Positions 1-8,849 of a stretch of DNA of 64,000 nt are shown here, piece by piece. The stretch is from JAHBVH01 sp034432375 (GTDB lineage: Bacteria; Chloroflexota; Anaerolineae; Caldilineales; Caldilineaceae). The stretch's first letter is position 1. The number at the start of each line of letters is the position of its first letter. A program made the translations under genes and the position numbers. The DNA lies in the NCBI GenBank assembly GCA_034432375.1, contig DAOUCA010000048.1, positions 1-64,000 of the forward strand, read 5' to 3'. A model generated the notes under the pieces. The model saw nothing but the letters and a program-made list of their open reading frames with translations. It was not told where the DNA came from and did not search any database.

Positions 1-598
1 ACTTTTACCCATATCTTTGTGGGCCGGTGGTAGGGTCGCGTTCCGGGGACGGCACAGATGCGCTCTGGTAACGCATCAACTCGTGTGCCGTCCCCGGAAC
101 GCCACGCTCGCCGCACACTTGTGGGTAATGGTAAGCCGCTAGCGGGGGAGGTCGGGAGGGGGTAACTGAATAGGTACTTCAATAACGCTGATACACTTTG
201 ATGGAATGCCAGCCGCCACGTCTACCCGATCTGCGCCCCATCAAAATCGATCACAATTCCGAATCTCTCCTCTTCCGTGATACTGTTAGCGAATTCACCA
301 GGCGGGCACGAGGTGGGGCGGAACGATATTGCTGACTCCAGAGAAGAGTTCTCCCGCCCCACCTCATGCCCCTACCTCGTGCCCCTACACAATGATTTCG
401 CCAACAGGTCATCCCGTCATCCCGTGATACTGATGGGCTGTCTTACAAAATGCCTTAAGCTCTGCTCTGATACTGTCATTCCTGCGTAGGCAGGAATCTA
501 CTTGTACCTGTGGACCCCTGCCTGCGCAGGGGTGACACAATCACCTTGTAAGGTAGGCCAGCAGTATCATCCTGTCATCTTGTCATCGGGTCACCCCC
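1..598. repeat. Repeat-rich intergenic stretch with several palindromes
   Basis: No convincing gene is seen here. A strong hairpin lies at 40-100, with a perfect 17-bp stem (40-56 with 84-100) and an inner 6-bp stem (57-62 with 72-77). Positions 144-165 carry the GGGGGAGGT..GGGAGGGGGT motif that recurs near 42.3 and 46.2 kb. Positions about 305-400 contain inverted GGTGGGGCGG/CCGCCCCACC words. Positions 476-540 carry two back-to-back short palindromes of the ATTCCTGCGTAGGCAGGAAT type. These look like dispersed REP-type elements downstream of the first gene. Confidence 0.6.
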
Positions 599-1732
599 TC
601 ACCCACCCTCCCACCCCGCCGTCTCGGCCAGGGCAGCATCGGGCAGGACATAGGAGAAGCCCATCTTTGGGTCATTCCACTCGAGGAGTTCCGGGTAGGC
701 AATGCCCGGCAATACCTTGACTGAGAAGATCTCTTGGACGCCGCTCTCAAAACGCAGAAAGCCGACGGTCTGTCCCGTTTGCAGGTTGACCACCCAGATG
801 CCACAGGTGCGCTCTTCGCCCAGGCGGTCGAGCAGGGGAAGGCCGCTAAAGGTCGCGCTCTCGCGCACCTGCGAGAGGCCGATAAAGGCGAGCGGTCCAT
901 AGAAGTCGATGCCACGGGTGAAGCCGGGCAAGTGGGCGATGGTCTGCCAGGTGCGCGTCTGGAGATCGACCCAGGCCAGGCTGCCCTCGCCCCCTTCCAA
1001 GAACCAGAGCCGGCCATTGTGCCAGTGGGGCGAATGGGGCATGGAGAGGCCGCGCAAGAGAACTTCGTCGGTGGTGACATCGATTAGCAGACCGCCATCG
1101 GCCTTGTTGGCACGCCAGCCGCCGGCAGTATCGGTCTCGCCCAGCGCGGTCACATACTTGGGCCGTCCATCGACCATGGCCAGCCCGTTGAGGTGGCAGC
1201 GATCCTCTGGTGCATAGGCGCTGACAAATTTGGGTCGCCAGCGCGGGGTGAAGCTGTGCTCGTGATCTAGGGTGCAGAGACAACTAAAGCGGGTGTTGAC
1301 CAGCCAGAGCACGTCTTCGGCGTCGTAGCCCAGTTCGTGGATGTCAATGTCGCCCGTGATGTGGATCTCCCGTGGCAGATAGCAGGCGTCATGTTTGCCC
1401 GCGGGCTCCAGCTTGCGCGCCACCGCGGGCATGTTGCGCAAATAGCTGACGCTCTTTTGGCCACCGATGGTAAGACGCCCCCCCGCGCCCTGCCCGTGCA
1501 CCGCCATGCCCATCGGCTTCTCGAAGTTGCGGAAATGGGTGTTCAGGGTGTTGCTCTCGCGGTCATAGCGCACCAAGATCACCTTGCCCGCCTGATAGGT
1601 CGAGACGACCAGGCTGATGTTGAGTTGGGTGAAGAGATCGGCTAATGTATCAGTATAGACGCTGTGTAATGCTGTGGCTGGTGCTGCGGTTTCTTGTTGG
1701 ATGGTGTCGTGTGCAATCTGGTCATTCGACAT
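599..1732 (-). CDS. TIGR03032 family protein of unknown function
   Basis: This 377-aa protein has no signal peptide and no membrane segment. From memory of the family, the blocks VSTYQAGKVILVRYD, HFRNFEKPMGMAV, GGLLIDVTTDEVLLRGLSMPHSPHW and LPGFTRGIDFYG match the TIGR03032 (DUF4915) group, whose function is unknown. The regular spacing of Trp/Gly-rich strands suggests a beta-propeller fold (inference). The ATG at 1732 is preceded by AGGAACC at a normal distance. It is the last gene of the minus-strand surface island and is separated from the Pmp-type gene by one 108-bp palindromic repeat. The C-terminus ends near the edge of the repeat-rich left flank. The family call is fairly sure; the role in this locus is unknown. 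Confidence 0.8.
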   Translation of the reverse strand: MSNDQIAHDTIQQETAAPATALHSVYTDTLADLFTQLNISLVVSTYQAGKVILVRYDRESNTLNTHFRNFEKPMGMAVHGQGAGGRLTIGGQKSVSYLRNMPAVARKLEPAGKHDACYLPREIHITGDIDIHELGYDAEDVLWLVNTRFSCLCTLDHEHSFTPRWRPKFVSAYAPEDRCHLNGLAMVDGRPKYVTALGETDTAGGWRANKADGGLLIDVTTDEVLLRGLSMPHSPHWHNGRLWFLEGGEGSLAWVDLQTRTWQTIAHLPGFTRGIDFYGPLAFIGLSQVRESATFSGLPLLDRLGEERTCGIWVVNLQTGQTVGFLRFESGVQEIFSVKVLPGIAYPELLEWNDPKMGFSYVLPDAALAETAGWEGG

Positions 1733-1770
1733 GAGAGAGGTTCCTGTTACTAGATATGGTTTGCTGGCTA

Positions 1771-1880
1771 CAGGCTGAAGCCCTGTAGCTGAGAAGAGAA
1801 GCCCCGCTAAAGCGGGCTGCAGCGACAGTGCGCTTTAGCGCAGCTTCCCCTAACAGCCTGAGGGCTTCAGCCTCAGGCTA
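1771..1880. repeat. 108-bp compound palindromic repeat, copy 1
   Basis: This element has four linked parts: CAGGCTGAAGCCCTG, AAGCCCCGCTAAAGCGGGCT, AGTGCGCTTTAGCGCAGCTT and CTGAGGGCTTCAGCCTCAGG. Each part is close to self-complementary, so the RNA or single strand can fold into several hairpins. Near-identical copies lie at 5375-5482 and 8715-8822, each between genes of the same island. It may act as a transcription-end or RNA-stabilising element; it encodes nothing. Confidence 0.85.
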
Positions 1881-1904
1881 CTGATGCACTGATGCACTGA
1901 TTCA

Positions 1905-4900
1905 CTACCGACTCATTACCGTCGGCAGATAGAGCTGGAACGACTGCCCCTCCACCCTAGGCTCAAATGTGACCTCAAAGGCGCCGAGTTCGACGAGTTC
2001 ATCGGCGGTTGTGCCGGTGCGGGCCAAAGGGGCATCGGCGATGCCAAAGACACTGTACCGGATCGAATAGCGGGCGTCGCTCGTCAAGCCAACGACAAAC
2101 TGGGGTTGGAAGATACTGCCTGGACTGACAAATTCTCCCGCTTGGACGTTGGTCCCGGCCTGGCCGGGGGTCGGTTCGCCGTTGAGCACGTAGGCATGGG
2201 CGCTGATGCTGTTGACACGGTAATGGCCAATCACCAACACGCTGTCGCTTGTATTGCTCAAGCTGAAGGTGGCGGTGCAATCATACACATAACCGGGGCT
2301 ACCTTCTTTACAGCTTTGGGTGGCGGTACCGGCTGCACCCAAGTGTGTGTTCGGCAACAGCCGTTCACTGCCAATCCCCCCGATGGTGAAGGTGTAGAGA
2401 CTCTCATCGGTATCGTTGCTGGCAATGGTGACCGTAGCGAGGCTTGCCTCCACCGCGCTCGGGTCGAAGGTGATCTGGAAGGTTGTGCGGCCACCGGCGG
2501 CGATGCTGCTGCTGGCCGGTTGGCTGGTGATGCTGAAGGCACTGTCTCCACTCAGCGTGACTAGTGGTGAACCGCTGAGGGTGAGGGTTGCGTCGCCGGT
2601 GTTGCTGATGGTAAAGGTGCGCACCACGGTGCCCCCGTCGATGTCTGCGCTGCCGAAGTCGGTGTGGTCGGTGGGATCAGGCTCGTTGTCGCCACTGGCG
2701 ATGCTGACGCCGTTCCCCAAGATGTCGATTTCGGGACAGCCCACGTTTTCCAGTTCAAAGGCACCGATGTCGTCGGCACAGCCTTGGGGACGGGCCACGC
2801 CCCGTTGGTCGGTGTCAAAGCCCCCGTCACCCGCGGCGTCGATCGCCGGGCTACCCGCAGCCAGGGCGTGGGTCAATGCGGCAGTGCCTGAGCCTGTCGA
2901 AGGCCCGCCATGATCGGCTGGGGTGGTGTCGAGAATGGCGGGCAAGGTTGTGGGCACGGTGCCATCGCTGGTGGCGGTAAGATCATTGACCCCAGGTGTG
3001 AAGTTCAGAAGCGCACGGGTGAGGTCCTTGCTGCTGTCACCAATCAGATTGAAGGCATTGGCATTGAGCGTGCCCGAGTTGTAAATTTCATCGCCAAAGG
3101 GATTGGCGGTGTTGCCGCTGACCAACGTGCGCGTCATCGTCAACGTGCCGCTATTGACGATGCCGCCCCCAGGGGCGCTTTGTGCACTGTTGCCAATCAG
3201 GGTGCTGTGGATCAACTGGAGCGTTTTGGTATATTGGTTAGCAATCGCGCCACCGCTATACTTTGCCTGATTGCCGGAGAAGGTGCTGTTGCGCACGGTC
3301 AGCGTGCTGCCGTTGTTGATGGCACCGCCGCCGCTATTCTGCGCTACGTTGTCGATGAAGCTGCTATTGCTCACCGTCACCGTGCTGCTATTGGAAATCT
3401 CAATGGCACCACCGCTGTACGTTGCGCGGTTGTCCGTGAAGGTACTGTCACGCACGGTCAATTCACTGCTGTCAGTATAGATGGCACCACCATTACTTGT
3501 GGTGCTGTTGCCAAGCAGCGCACTGTTGGTCAACGTCAATCGACTATTATAAACGTTTTGGATGGCACCACCGTTGTACGGTGCGCTGTTTTCGGTGAAG
3601 GTGCTGTCGCTCACCGTCAATTCACTGCTATTGTCATTGGAGATGGCACCACCGCCGCTCTCGGTGCTGTTACTGTGCAGCGTGCTGGCGGTCAACGTCA
3701 CTTGGCCATGATTAACGTTATTGATAGCACCACCGTTATAAGGTGCGCTGTTGTCGGTGAAGGTGCTGTCGCTCACGGTCAATTCACTGCTGTCATTATG
3801 GATGGCGCCACCACCACTCTCGCTACTGTTGTCGGTGAAGGTGCTGTCGCTCACCGTCAGCAGACTACTGCTTGCACTATAGATTGCACCGCCGGTCGCA
3901 GTTGCACGATTGCCTGCAATTGTGCTGTCAGTCACCGTCAGGTCACTGCCATTGTTATAGATGGCCCCGCCGCTGCTCTGCGAGGTATTGCTCAGCAGTT
4001 GAGTGCTGGTCAACATCAGCGTGCTACTGCTGTCGTTATAGATGGCCCCGCCACGGCTTGGTGCGCTGTTCTCGGCAAAGGTGCTGTCGGCCACGGTCAA
4101 CGTGCCCCCAATATTGTAGGCCGCGCCGCCGTCGTACTTCGTATGGTTGCCGGAAATGTCACTCCCGGTCACCGTCACCGTGCCGGTGTCATTGTAGATC
4201 GCGCCACCGTAATCACCGCTTTGGTTGCCGATGAGGGTGCTGTTGTTCAGAGTTAGCATCCCGCCGTCAATGTAGAGGGCACCGCCACCCGCGTAAAAAT
4301 TGATGCCGCCTCCATTGCGCAGCGTTATCTCGTTGAGGCTGAGCACGCCACTGCTCTCCACCAGAAAGAAGCGGAATTCGGGCGCATCCACCGTGCGGCT
4401 AATCGTGTAACCAGCACCGTCGATCGCGATAGCGCTGCTGATCGGTGGCAGCCCATTGTCACTGTCGTAGTTGCTGCTCAGAATCACATCGCTGAGCAGC
4501 GTAATCGTATCGGTGATGACACTGCTACCCGCGGGGCAAGTGCCGGTTGCCGTGTCGCTGTTGGCGGCGTTGATGGCGTCGATTAGATCACAGGTGGTGC
4601 CGTTGAGTTGCGCATTGGAGACTGTCATCGCCCCTTGTACGGCAAAGGGGTAGGGGTTTTCAGCGCTGTCATCGTTGATGACTGTGGCCGTGCGTACGCC
4701 AGCTGCACTGGGGACCGTCGAGACCCCGAGAAGGTTATTCCCCCAGGCGACCATCGTGCCGGGGATACTGCTCGCCGCAGCAACGGCGTGGCCCGGTTGG
4801 AGGCCAGCAAAGAGGGTCAGCGCCAAGAGGGCCAACACTAAGGCACAGTGCATCGTGAAGCCGCCCAAGTACTGGCTCAATTGGCGCACCGGAGAATGAG

Positions 4901-4919
4901 CTTGTGTTCGTGCAAACAT
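1905..4919 (-). CDS. Secreted Pmp-type beta-helix protein with choice-of-anchor domain and LYLPTV tail
   Basis: The protein has 1004 aa from the ATG at 4919, which has AAAGGATTC just upstream; an in-frame start at 4982 lacks this. It begins with a signal peptide (hydrophobic LVLALLALTLFAG, then AVAAAS). A short RCC1-like scrap (VVAWG-type) follows, then a DLIDAINAANS cap and about 16 repeats of the form STFTDNSA..GGAI, which are polymorphic-membrane-protein-type parallel beta-helix rungs (residues about 150-610). After that come an ASH/choice-of-anchor D domain (about 730-840) and a C-terminal domain shared with the RCC1 protein upstream, ending in FQLYLPTVMSR. It is probably exported and held at the cell surface. 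The REP-like word CCTGAGCCTGTCGAAGG sits inside the gene at 2884-2904 and encodes PSTGSG. Confidence 0.85.
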   Translation of the reverse strand: MFARTQAHSPVRQLSQYLGGFTMHCALVLALLALTLFAGLQPGHAVAAASSIPGTMVAWGNNLLGVSTVPSAAGVRTATVINDDSAENPYPFAVQGAMTVSNAQLNGTTCDLIDAINAANSDTATGTCPAGSSVITDTITLLSDVILSSNYDSDNGLPPISSAIAIDGAGYTISRTVDAPEFRFFLVESSGVLSLNEITLRNGGGINFYAGGGALYIDGGMLTLNNSTLIGNQSGDYGGAIYNDTGTVTVTGSDISGNHTKYDGGAAYNIGGTLTVADSTFAENSAPSRGGAIYNDSSSTLMLTSTQLLSNTSQSSGGAIYNNGSDLTVTDSTIAGNRATATGGAIYSASSSLLTVSDSTFTDNSSESGGGAIHNDSSELTVSDSTFTDNSAPYNGGAINNVNHGQVTLTASTLHSNSTESGGGAISNDNSSELTVSDSTFTENSAPYNGGAIQNVYNSRLTLTNSALLGNSTTSNGGAIYTDSSELTVRDSTFTDNRATYSGGAIEISNSSTVTVSNSSFIDNVAQNSGGGAINNGSTLTVRNSTFSGNQAKYSGGAIANQYTKTLQLIHSTLIGNSAQSAPGGGIVNSGTLTMTRTLVSGNTANPFGDEIYNSGTLNANAFNLIGDSSKDLTRALLNFTPGVNDLTATSDGTVPTTLPAILDTTPADHGGPSTGSGTAALTHALAAGSPAIDAAGDGGFDTDQRGVARPQGCADDIGAFELENVGCPEIDILGNGVSIASGDNEPDPTDHTDFGSADIDGGTVVRTFTISNTGDATLTLSGSPLVTLSGDSAFSITSQPASSSIAAGGRTTFQITFDPSAVEASLATVTIASNDTDESLYTFTIGGIGSERLLPNTHLGAAGTATQSCKEGSPGYVYDCTATFSLSNTSDSVLVIGHYRVNSISAHAYVLNGEPTPGQAGTNVQAGEFVSPGSIFQPQFVVGLTSDARYSIRYSVFGIADAPLARTGTTADELVELGAFEVTFEPRVEGQSFQLYLPTVMSR

Positions 4920-5041
4920 ACGAATCCTTTTATAATTTTTCCGTGAAACCACTTCTACCAGTGGTAAGGTGCGAGCGTTCACGATGAACAGCCCGTTTAT
5001 GGATGGAACTGCGGTTTGCTACGGGTAAATTTACAAGTCAC

Positions 5042-5245
5042 TTATGGCAAGATACCTGGATCAAAGCTGCCGCCGAAGTCCTGTGTGAGCGCGGCGACAG
5101 AGCCATGCTTGGTCAGGGTTGGCGCTTCGAAGGGCGGGTGCGTTGGTTCGGCAGGATTGGGTTGCGCTGATGCCGCAGCTGCCGTTGCGGCCGTTTCCGG
5201 TGTAAACGACTGATATGCGATTGTGAATTGATTCATGCGGTTCAT
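5042..5245 (-). CDS. 67-aa RiPP-precursor-like peptide with lasso-type leader
   Basis: The start is the ATG at 5245, with AAAGGATC seven bases upstream; longer in-frame starts lack a ribosome binding site. The peptide begins MNRMNQFTIAYQSF, passes an Ala/Pro-rich linker and ends FEAPTLTKHGSVAALTQ then DFGGSFDPGILP. The block F/Y-x-x-P-x-L-x(3)-G-x(3)-x-L-T is the leader signature of the lasso-RiPP leader family recognised by PqqD-like RRE proteins (established for lasso precursors). The Thr of LTQ sits at the -2 position expected for cleavage. The presumed core has an Asp that could close a ring, but its first residue would be Asp, not the usual Gly. No lasso cyclase or peptidase gene is in the window, so modification is unproven. 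It lies 122 bp upstream of the Pmp-type gene. Confidence 0.6.
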   Translation of the reverse strand: MNRMNQFTIAYQSFTPETAATAAAASAQPNPAEPTHPPFEAPTLTKHGSVAALTQDFGGSFDPGILP

Positions 5246-5257
5246 TTGAAAGATCCT

Positions 5258-5276
5258 TTGTAAATGTGATTTACAA
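5258..5276 (-). promoter_or_regulatory. Dyad symmetry before the RiPP-like ORF
   Basis: This is a perfect 8-bp-arm inverted repeat, TTGTAAAT-GTG-ATTTACAA, immediately upstream of the ribosome binding site of the 67-aa ORF. It has the size of a repressor or activator operator. A GTAAATTTAC palindrome occurs again at about 5025, just beyond the end of the same ORF. No matching regulator can be named. Confidence 0.45.
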
Positions 5277-5349
5277 GCAAAACGTGCTCGTTCCACGCTG
5301 GAGCGTGGGCACCAGTTTTGCCTAACTTACTGGCATTGACTGATTACTC

Positions 5350-5538
5350 ATCTAGCTACCGTAGGGTTTGAGCCACAGGCTGAAGCCCTGTGGCTGTTAC
5401 AAAAAGCCCCGCTGAAGCGGGCTGGGGGATGAGTGCGCTTTAGCGCAGCTTTCGCTAGCAGCCTGAGGGCTTTAGCCTCAGGTGCCCATTCCCACTGGTA
5501 GCAATCCCTACTGGTAGCAATCCCTACGGTAGCTAGAT
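5350..5538. repeat. 108-bp repeat copy 2 enclosed by 17-bp inverted repeats
   Basis: The palindromic repeat at 5375-5482 is bracketed by a perfect 17-bp inverted repeat, ATCTAGCTACCGTAGGG at 5350-5366 and its complement at 5522-5538. This gives a MITE-like layout of about 190 bp. A short direct repeat (ACTGGTAGCAATCCCTA) lies inside the right part. The rest of the 5246-5565 gap holds only the operator-like dyad described separately and a small CCACGCTGGAGCGTGG hairpin at about 5292. Confidence 0.75.
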
Positions 5539-5565
5539 TACTGATTACTGCCCACTGATCACTGT

Positions 5566-8500
5566 CTACTGATTCACCACCGTCGGCAGATAGAGCTGGA
5601 AGGACTGGCCCTCCTCCCCAGGCTCAAAGGTGACATCAAAGGTGCCGATTTCGACGAGTTCAGCCGTTGCGATGTTGGTACGGGCCAAGGGCACGTTGGC
5701 CATGCCGAAGACGCTGTAGCGGATTGTGTAGCGCGTGGCCGTCGTCAAGCCGACAACAAACTCGGGTTGAAAGGTTTCGCCTGGGAAAACAAATTCTTCG
5801 GTTTGCACGATGGTGCCGGCCTGGCCAGGGGTCGGTTCGCCGTTGAGCACGTAGGCGTGGGCGCTGATACTGTTGACACGATAATGGCCAACGAATATCA
5901 GATCGCTCGCTGCGTTGTTCAGGGTGAAGGTGACGGTGCAGTCGTAGACATAGCCGTCGCTGCCCGCGGCACAGCTTTGCGTGGCGGCACCGGCTGCGGC
6001 CAGGTGTGTGTTCGGCAAGAGCCGTTCACTGGCGATCCCCCCGATCCGAAAGACATAGGGATTCTCGTCGGCGTCGTTGCTCGCAATGATGACTACCGCC
6101 GTACTCCCCTCCGCCGTGCTGGGCGCAAAGGTAATCTGGAATTCGGTGCTTTCGCCCGCGGCCACGGTGGTGGCAGGGGCGCTCGTGACGCTGAACGGCA
6201 ACGTTCCACCTGACGACGCTGCCGCACGCAGCCCACTCTCGACACTGACTGCAATGCCCGACAGTTCGGCGTCACCGCTGTTCTCGATGGTGAAGGTGCG
6301 CACCACCGTGCCGCCGTTGATCTCCGCGCTGCCGAAGTTGGTGTGGTCGGCAGTATCGGGGGTGTCATCACGGTTGACGATGCTGACGCCGTTGCCCGTA
6401 ACGTCGATTTCGGGGGCCGCAACGAACGGCACGATCGCCAGGCTATTGAGATCACCGCCGGAAATAGCCAGGACGCCGGCCAGATCCGCGGGAATTGTCG
6501 TCTGACCATAGCTATTACTGCCCCAGGCGACCACCGTACCATCATCCTGCAGCGCCAGGCTGTGCGCGTCACCGCCGGCGATGGCAACGACGTTGCCCAA
6601 GCCCGTGGGAACGGTGCTTTGGCCGGAGTTGTTCTGCCCCCACGCCACGACCGTGCCGTCACTTTTCAGCGCGAGACTGTGGTTACCACCGGCGGCAATC
6701 GCGACGACGTCGGTCAAAGTCTCAGGCACGGTGGCCTGCCCAACGTTGTTACGGCCCCAGGCGACCACGGTCCCATCGTCCCGCAACGCCAGGTTATGGC
6801 TGCCACCGCCGGCAATTGCCATGACATGGTCCAGACCCGCGGGAATATCTGTTTGGCCAAAGTTGTTATCCCCCCAACCCACCACCGTGCCGTCGTCTTT
6901 CAGTGCCAGGCTGTGGTAGCCACCGCCGGCAACAGCCACGACACCGGCTAGCCCCGTGGGCAGGGTGGTCACGCCGGAGGTAGTTGCCCCCCAGGTAACC
7001 ACGGTGCCATCGTCCTTGAGCGCCAGACTGTGATTATTGCCGGCGGCAATGGCCACAACGTTGGCCAGACCAGCGGGAACATTTTTCTGGCTCGTGGAGT
7101 TATCACCCCAAACCACCACCGTGCCATCGCCCTTGAGCGCCAGGCTGTGTAAGCTGCCGCCGGCAATCGCCATGACATCATTCAGGCCCGCGGGGATCTC
7201 TTCAATATCGACTCCCCAACTCACCACGGTACCACTGATGCGGACCGTGCCGTTGCCCTGCACCGCAAAGGTGTAGAGCCCCTCATCGGCGTCGTTGCTC
7301 TCAATGATGACTACCGCCGAACTCGCCCCTGCTTCGCTGGGGTCGAACGTAATTTGGAATTCGGTGCTTTCGCCCGCGGCCACGGTTGTGGCCGGCGCGC
7401 TCGTGACGCTGAACGGCAGCATTGCACCTGCCTGTGCTGCCGCGCGCAGCCCACTCTCGACGCTGACTGCAATGCCTGACAGCTCCGCGTCACCGCTGTT
7501 CTGGATGGTGAAGGTGCGCACGATTGTGCCGCCGTCAACATCCGCGCCGCCGAAGTTGGTGTGGTCGGCGGTATCGGGGCTGTTGTCACCGCTAACGATG
7601 CTGACGCCGTTGCCCGTAACGTCGATTTCAGGAGCTGTGGCGGCCCCAATGAGCGCCACACTGTGGTAATCACCGGCGGCGATGGCGCTGACATTGCTCA
7701 GCCCAGTGGGAATCGTTCTCTGCCCAAAGTTGTTGTTGCCCCAGGCGACCACCGTACCATCCGCCTGGAGCGCCAGGCTGTGGAAGCCACCGGCGGCGAT
7801 GGCGATGACGTTGGTCAGCCCAGCAGGAACCGTCGCCTGGCCAGCAATGTTACTACCCCAGGTGACCACCGTGCCATCCGCCTTGAGCGCCAGGCTATGT
7901 GCAAGACCGGCGGCAATGGCGGTGACATCGGTCAGCTCGGCAGGGACCGTCGATATGCCGGAGTCATTAGTCCCCCAAGCGACCACCGTGCCATCATCTT
8001 GGAGCGCCAGGCTATGTGCATCACCAGCGGCGATGGCGATGACGTTGTCCAACCCGGTGGGAACCGTTACCCGCCCATCTTCTGCGGGGAAACCGTTATT
8101 GCCCCAGGCGACCACTGTGCCATCCCCCTTGAGCACCAGGCTGTGGCTATTACCAGCGGCGATGGCGGTCACATCGGTCAGCCCGGCGGGAACCGTCGCC
8201 TGCCCATTGTTGTTCTTGCCCCAGGCGACCACCGTGCCATCCCCCTTGAGCGCCAGATTGTGACCATTGCCGGCGGCGATGGCGGTAACGTCGGTCAGGC
8301 CGGCGGGGATATTGCCCTGCCCACGGTCGTTATTGCCCCAGGCGACCACCGTGCCGTCGCTCTTGAGTGCCAGGTTTTGGTAACCACCGGCGGCGATGGC
8401 GATGACATCGCTCAGGTCGCCGGGGACGGTCGTCTCCCCAATAATGTTACTGCCCCAGGCGACCACGGTGCCGGGGGTGTTGCTTGCCGTGGCCACGGCG

Positions 8501-8640
8501 TGGGCCGGTTGCGGGCCGGTGAAGAGGGTGAGCGCCAAGAGCGCCAGCACCAAGGCATGGCGCAACGCGGCGCGGCCTCGGTGGTGCGGCGCGTTATGCA
8601 TCCGACGGCCCAGAGGATGAGATTGCGTTTGTGTAAACAT
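5566..8640 (-). CDS. Secreted double RCC1-propeller protein with choice-of-anchor domains and LYLPTV tail
   Basis: The protein has 1024 aa from the ATG at 8640, which follows AAAGGACT. The signal peptide ends near AHAVA. Fourteen RCC1-type repeats of 39 aa (pattern TVVAWG.N..GQ..VP..L..V.AIAAG..HSLAL..DG) fall into two blocks of seven at about 58-335 and 462-735, so two seven-bladed propellers are predicted. Each block is followed by an ASH/choice-of-anchor D domain (APEIDVTGNGVSIV.., NSGDAEL). The last ~150 residues, starting RLLPNTHL, are nearly the same as in the Pmp-type protein and end FQLYLPTVVNQ. The 117-bp DNA repeats are recombination-prone. The gene lies downstream of a duplicated promoter/leader region. 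A role as surface adhesin or scaffold is inferred. Confidence 0.87.
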   Translation of the reverse strand: MFTQTQSHPLGRRMHNAPHHRGRAALRHALVLALLALTLFTGPQPAHAVATASNTPGTVVAWGSNIIGETTVPGDLSDVIAIAAGGYQNLALKSDGTVVAWGNNDRGQGNIPAGLTDVTAIAAGNGHNLALKGDGTVVAWGKNNNGQATVPAGLTDVTAIAAGNSHSLVLKGDGTVVAWGNNGFPAEDGRVTVPTGLDNVIAIAAGDAHSLALQDDGTVVAWGTNDSGISTVPAELTDVTAIAAGLAHSLALKADGTVVTWGSNIAGQATVPAGLTNVIAIAAGGFHSLALQADGTVVAWGNNNFGQRTIPTGLSNVSAIAAGDYHSVALIGAATAPEIDVTGNGVSIVSGDNSPDTADHTNFGGADVDGGTIVRTFTIQNSGDAELSGIAVSVESGLRAAAQAGAMLPFSVTSAPATTVAAGESTEFQITFDPSEAGASSAVVIIESNDADEGLYTFAVQGNGTVRISGTVVSWGVDIEEIPAGLNDVMAIAGGSLHSLALKGDGTVVVWGDNSTSQKNVPAGLANVVAIAAGNNHSLALKDDGTVVTWGATTSGVTTLPTGLAGVVAVAGGGYHSLALKDDGTVVGWGDNNFGQTDIPAGLDHVMAIAGGGSHNLALRDDGTVVAWGRNNVGQATVPETLTDVVAIAAGGNHSLALKSDGTVVAWGQNNSGQSTVPTGLGNVVAIAGGDAHSLALQDDGTVVAWGSNSYGQTTIPADLAGVLAISGGDLNSLAIVPFVAAPEIDVTGNGVSIVNRDDTPDTADHTNFGSAEINGGTVVRTFTIENSGDAELSGIAVSVESGLRAAASSGGTLPFSVTSAPATTVAAGESTEFQITFAPSTAEGSTAVVIIASNDADENPYVFRIGGIASERLLPNTHLAAAGAATQSCAAGSDGYVYDCTVTFTLNNAASDLIFVGHYRVNSISAHAYVLNGEPTPGQAGTIVQTEEFVFPGETFQPEFVVGLTTATRYTIRYSVFGMANVPLARTNIATAELVEIGTFDVTFEPGEEGQSFQLYLPTVVNQ

Positions 8641-8714
8641 ATGAGTCCTTTCAATACTTTTTGCGTAAAACAATAAAATAGTGATGTAACTATCTGGAAT
8701 AACAATCTATTCCG

Positions 8715-8822
8715 CAGGCTAAAGCCCTGTGGCTGGTAGCAGAAGCCCCGCTAAAGCGGGCTAGCACAGAGTGCGCTTTAGCGCAGCTTCCCCTATTAGT
8801 CTGAGGGCTTCAGCCTCAGGCT
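8715..8822. repeat. 108-bp compound palindromic repeat, copy 3
   Basis: This copy has the same four palindromic parts as copies 1 and 2 (for example AAGCCCCGCTAAAGCGGGCT and AGTGCGCTTTAGCGCAGCTT). It lies in the long 5' leader of the RCC1 gene, between the predicted promoter at about 9087-9114 and the start codon. If transcribed it would place several hairpins in that leader. Confidence 0.82.
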
Positions 8823-8849
8823 AGTGTCATCCTGTCGCAGCGGCACACC

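Noticed and set aside
277..720. Two short plus-strand ORFs in the left flank
   Set aside because: They run through palindromic repeats, lack ribosome binding sites and have no protein-like composition.
2910..4256. 448-aa open frame on the plus strand
   Set aside because: It is antisense to the beta-helix repeats of the Pmp-type gene; its repetitive Ala/Val/Gly composition mirrors the repeats, and no ribosome binding site or domain is seen.
5566..8640. Regular 117-bp repeats considered as CRISPR-like
   Set aside because: They are contiguous coding repeats of RCC1 blades without unique spacers; no cas gene is in the window.
7561..8676. 371-aa open frame on the plus strand
   Set aside because: It is antisense to the RCC1 repeats and shows the same 39-residue periodicity only because of the DNA repeat.
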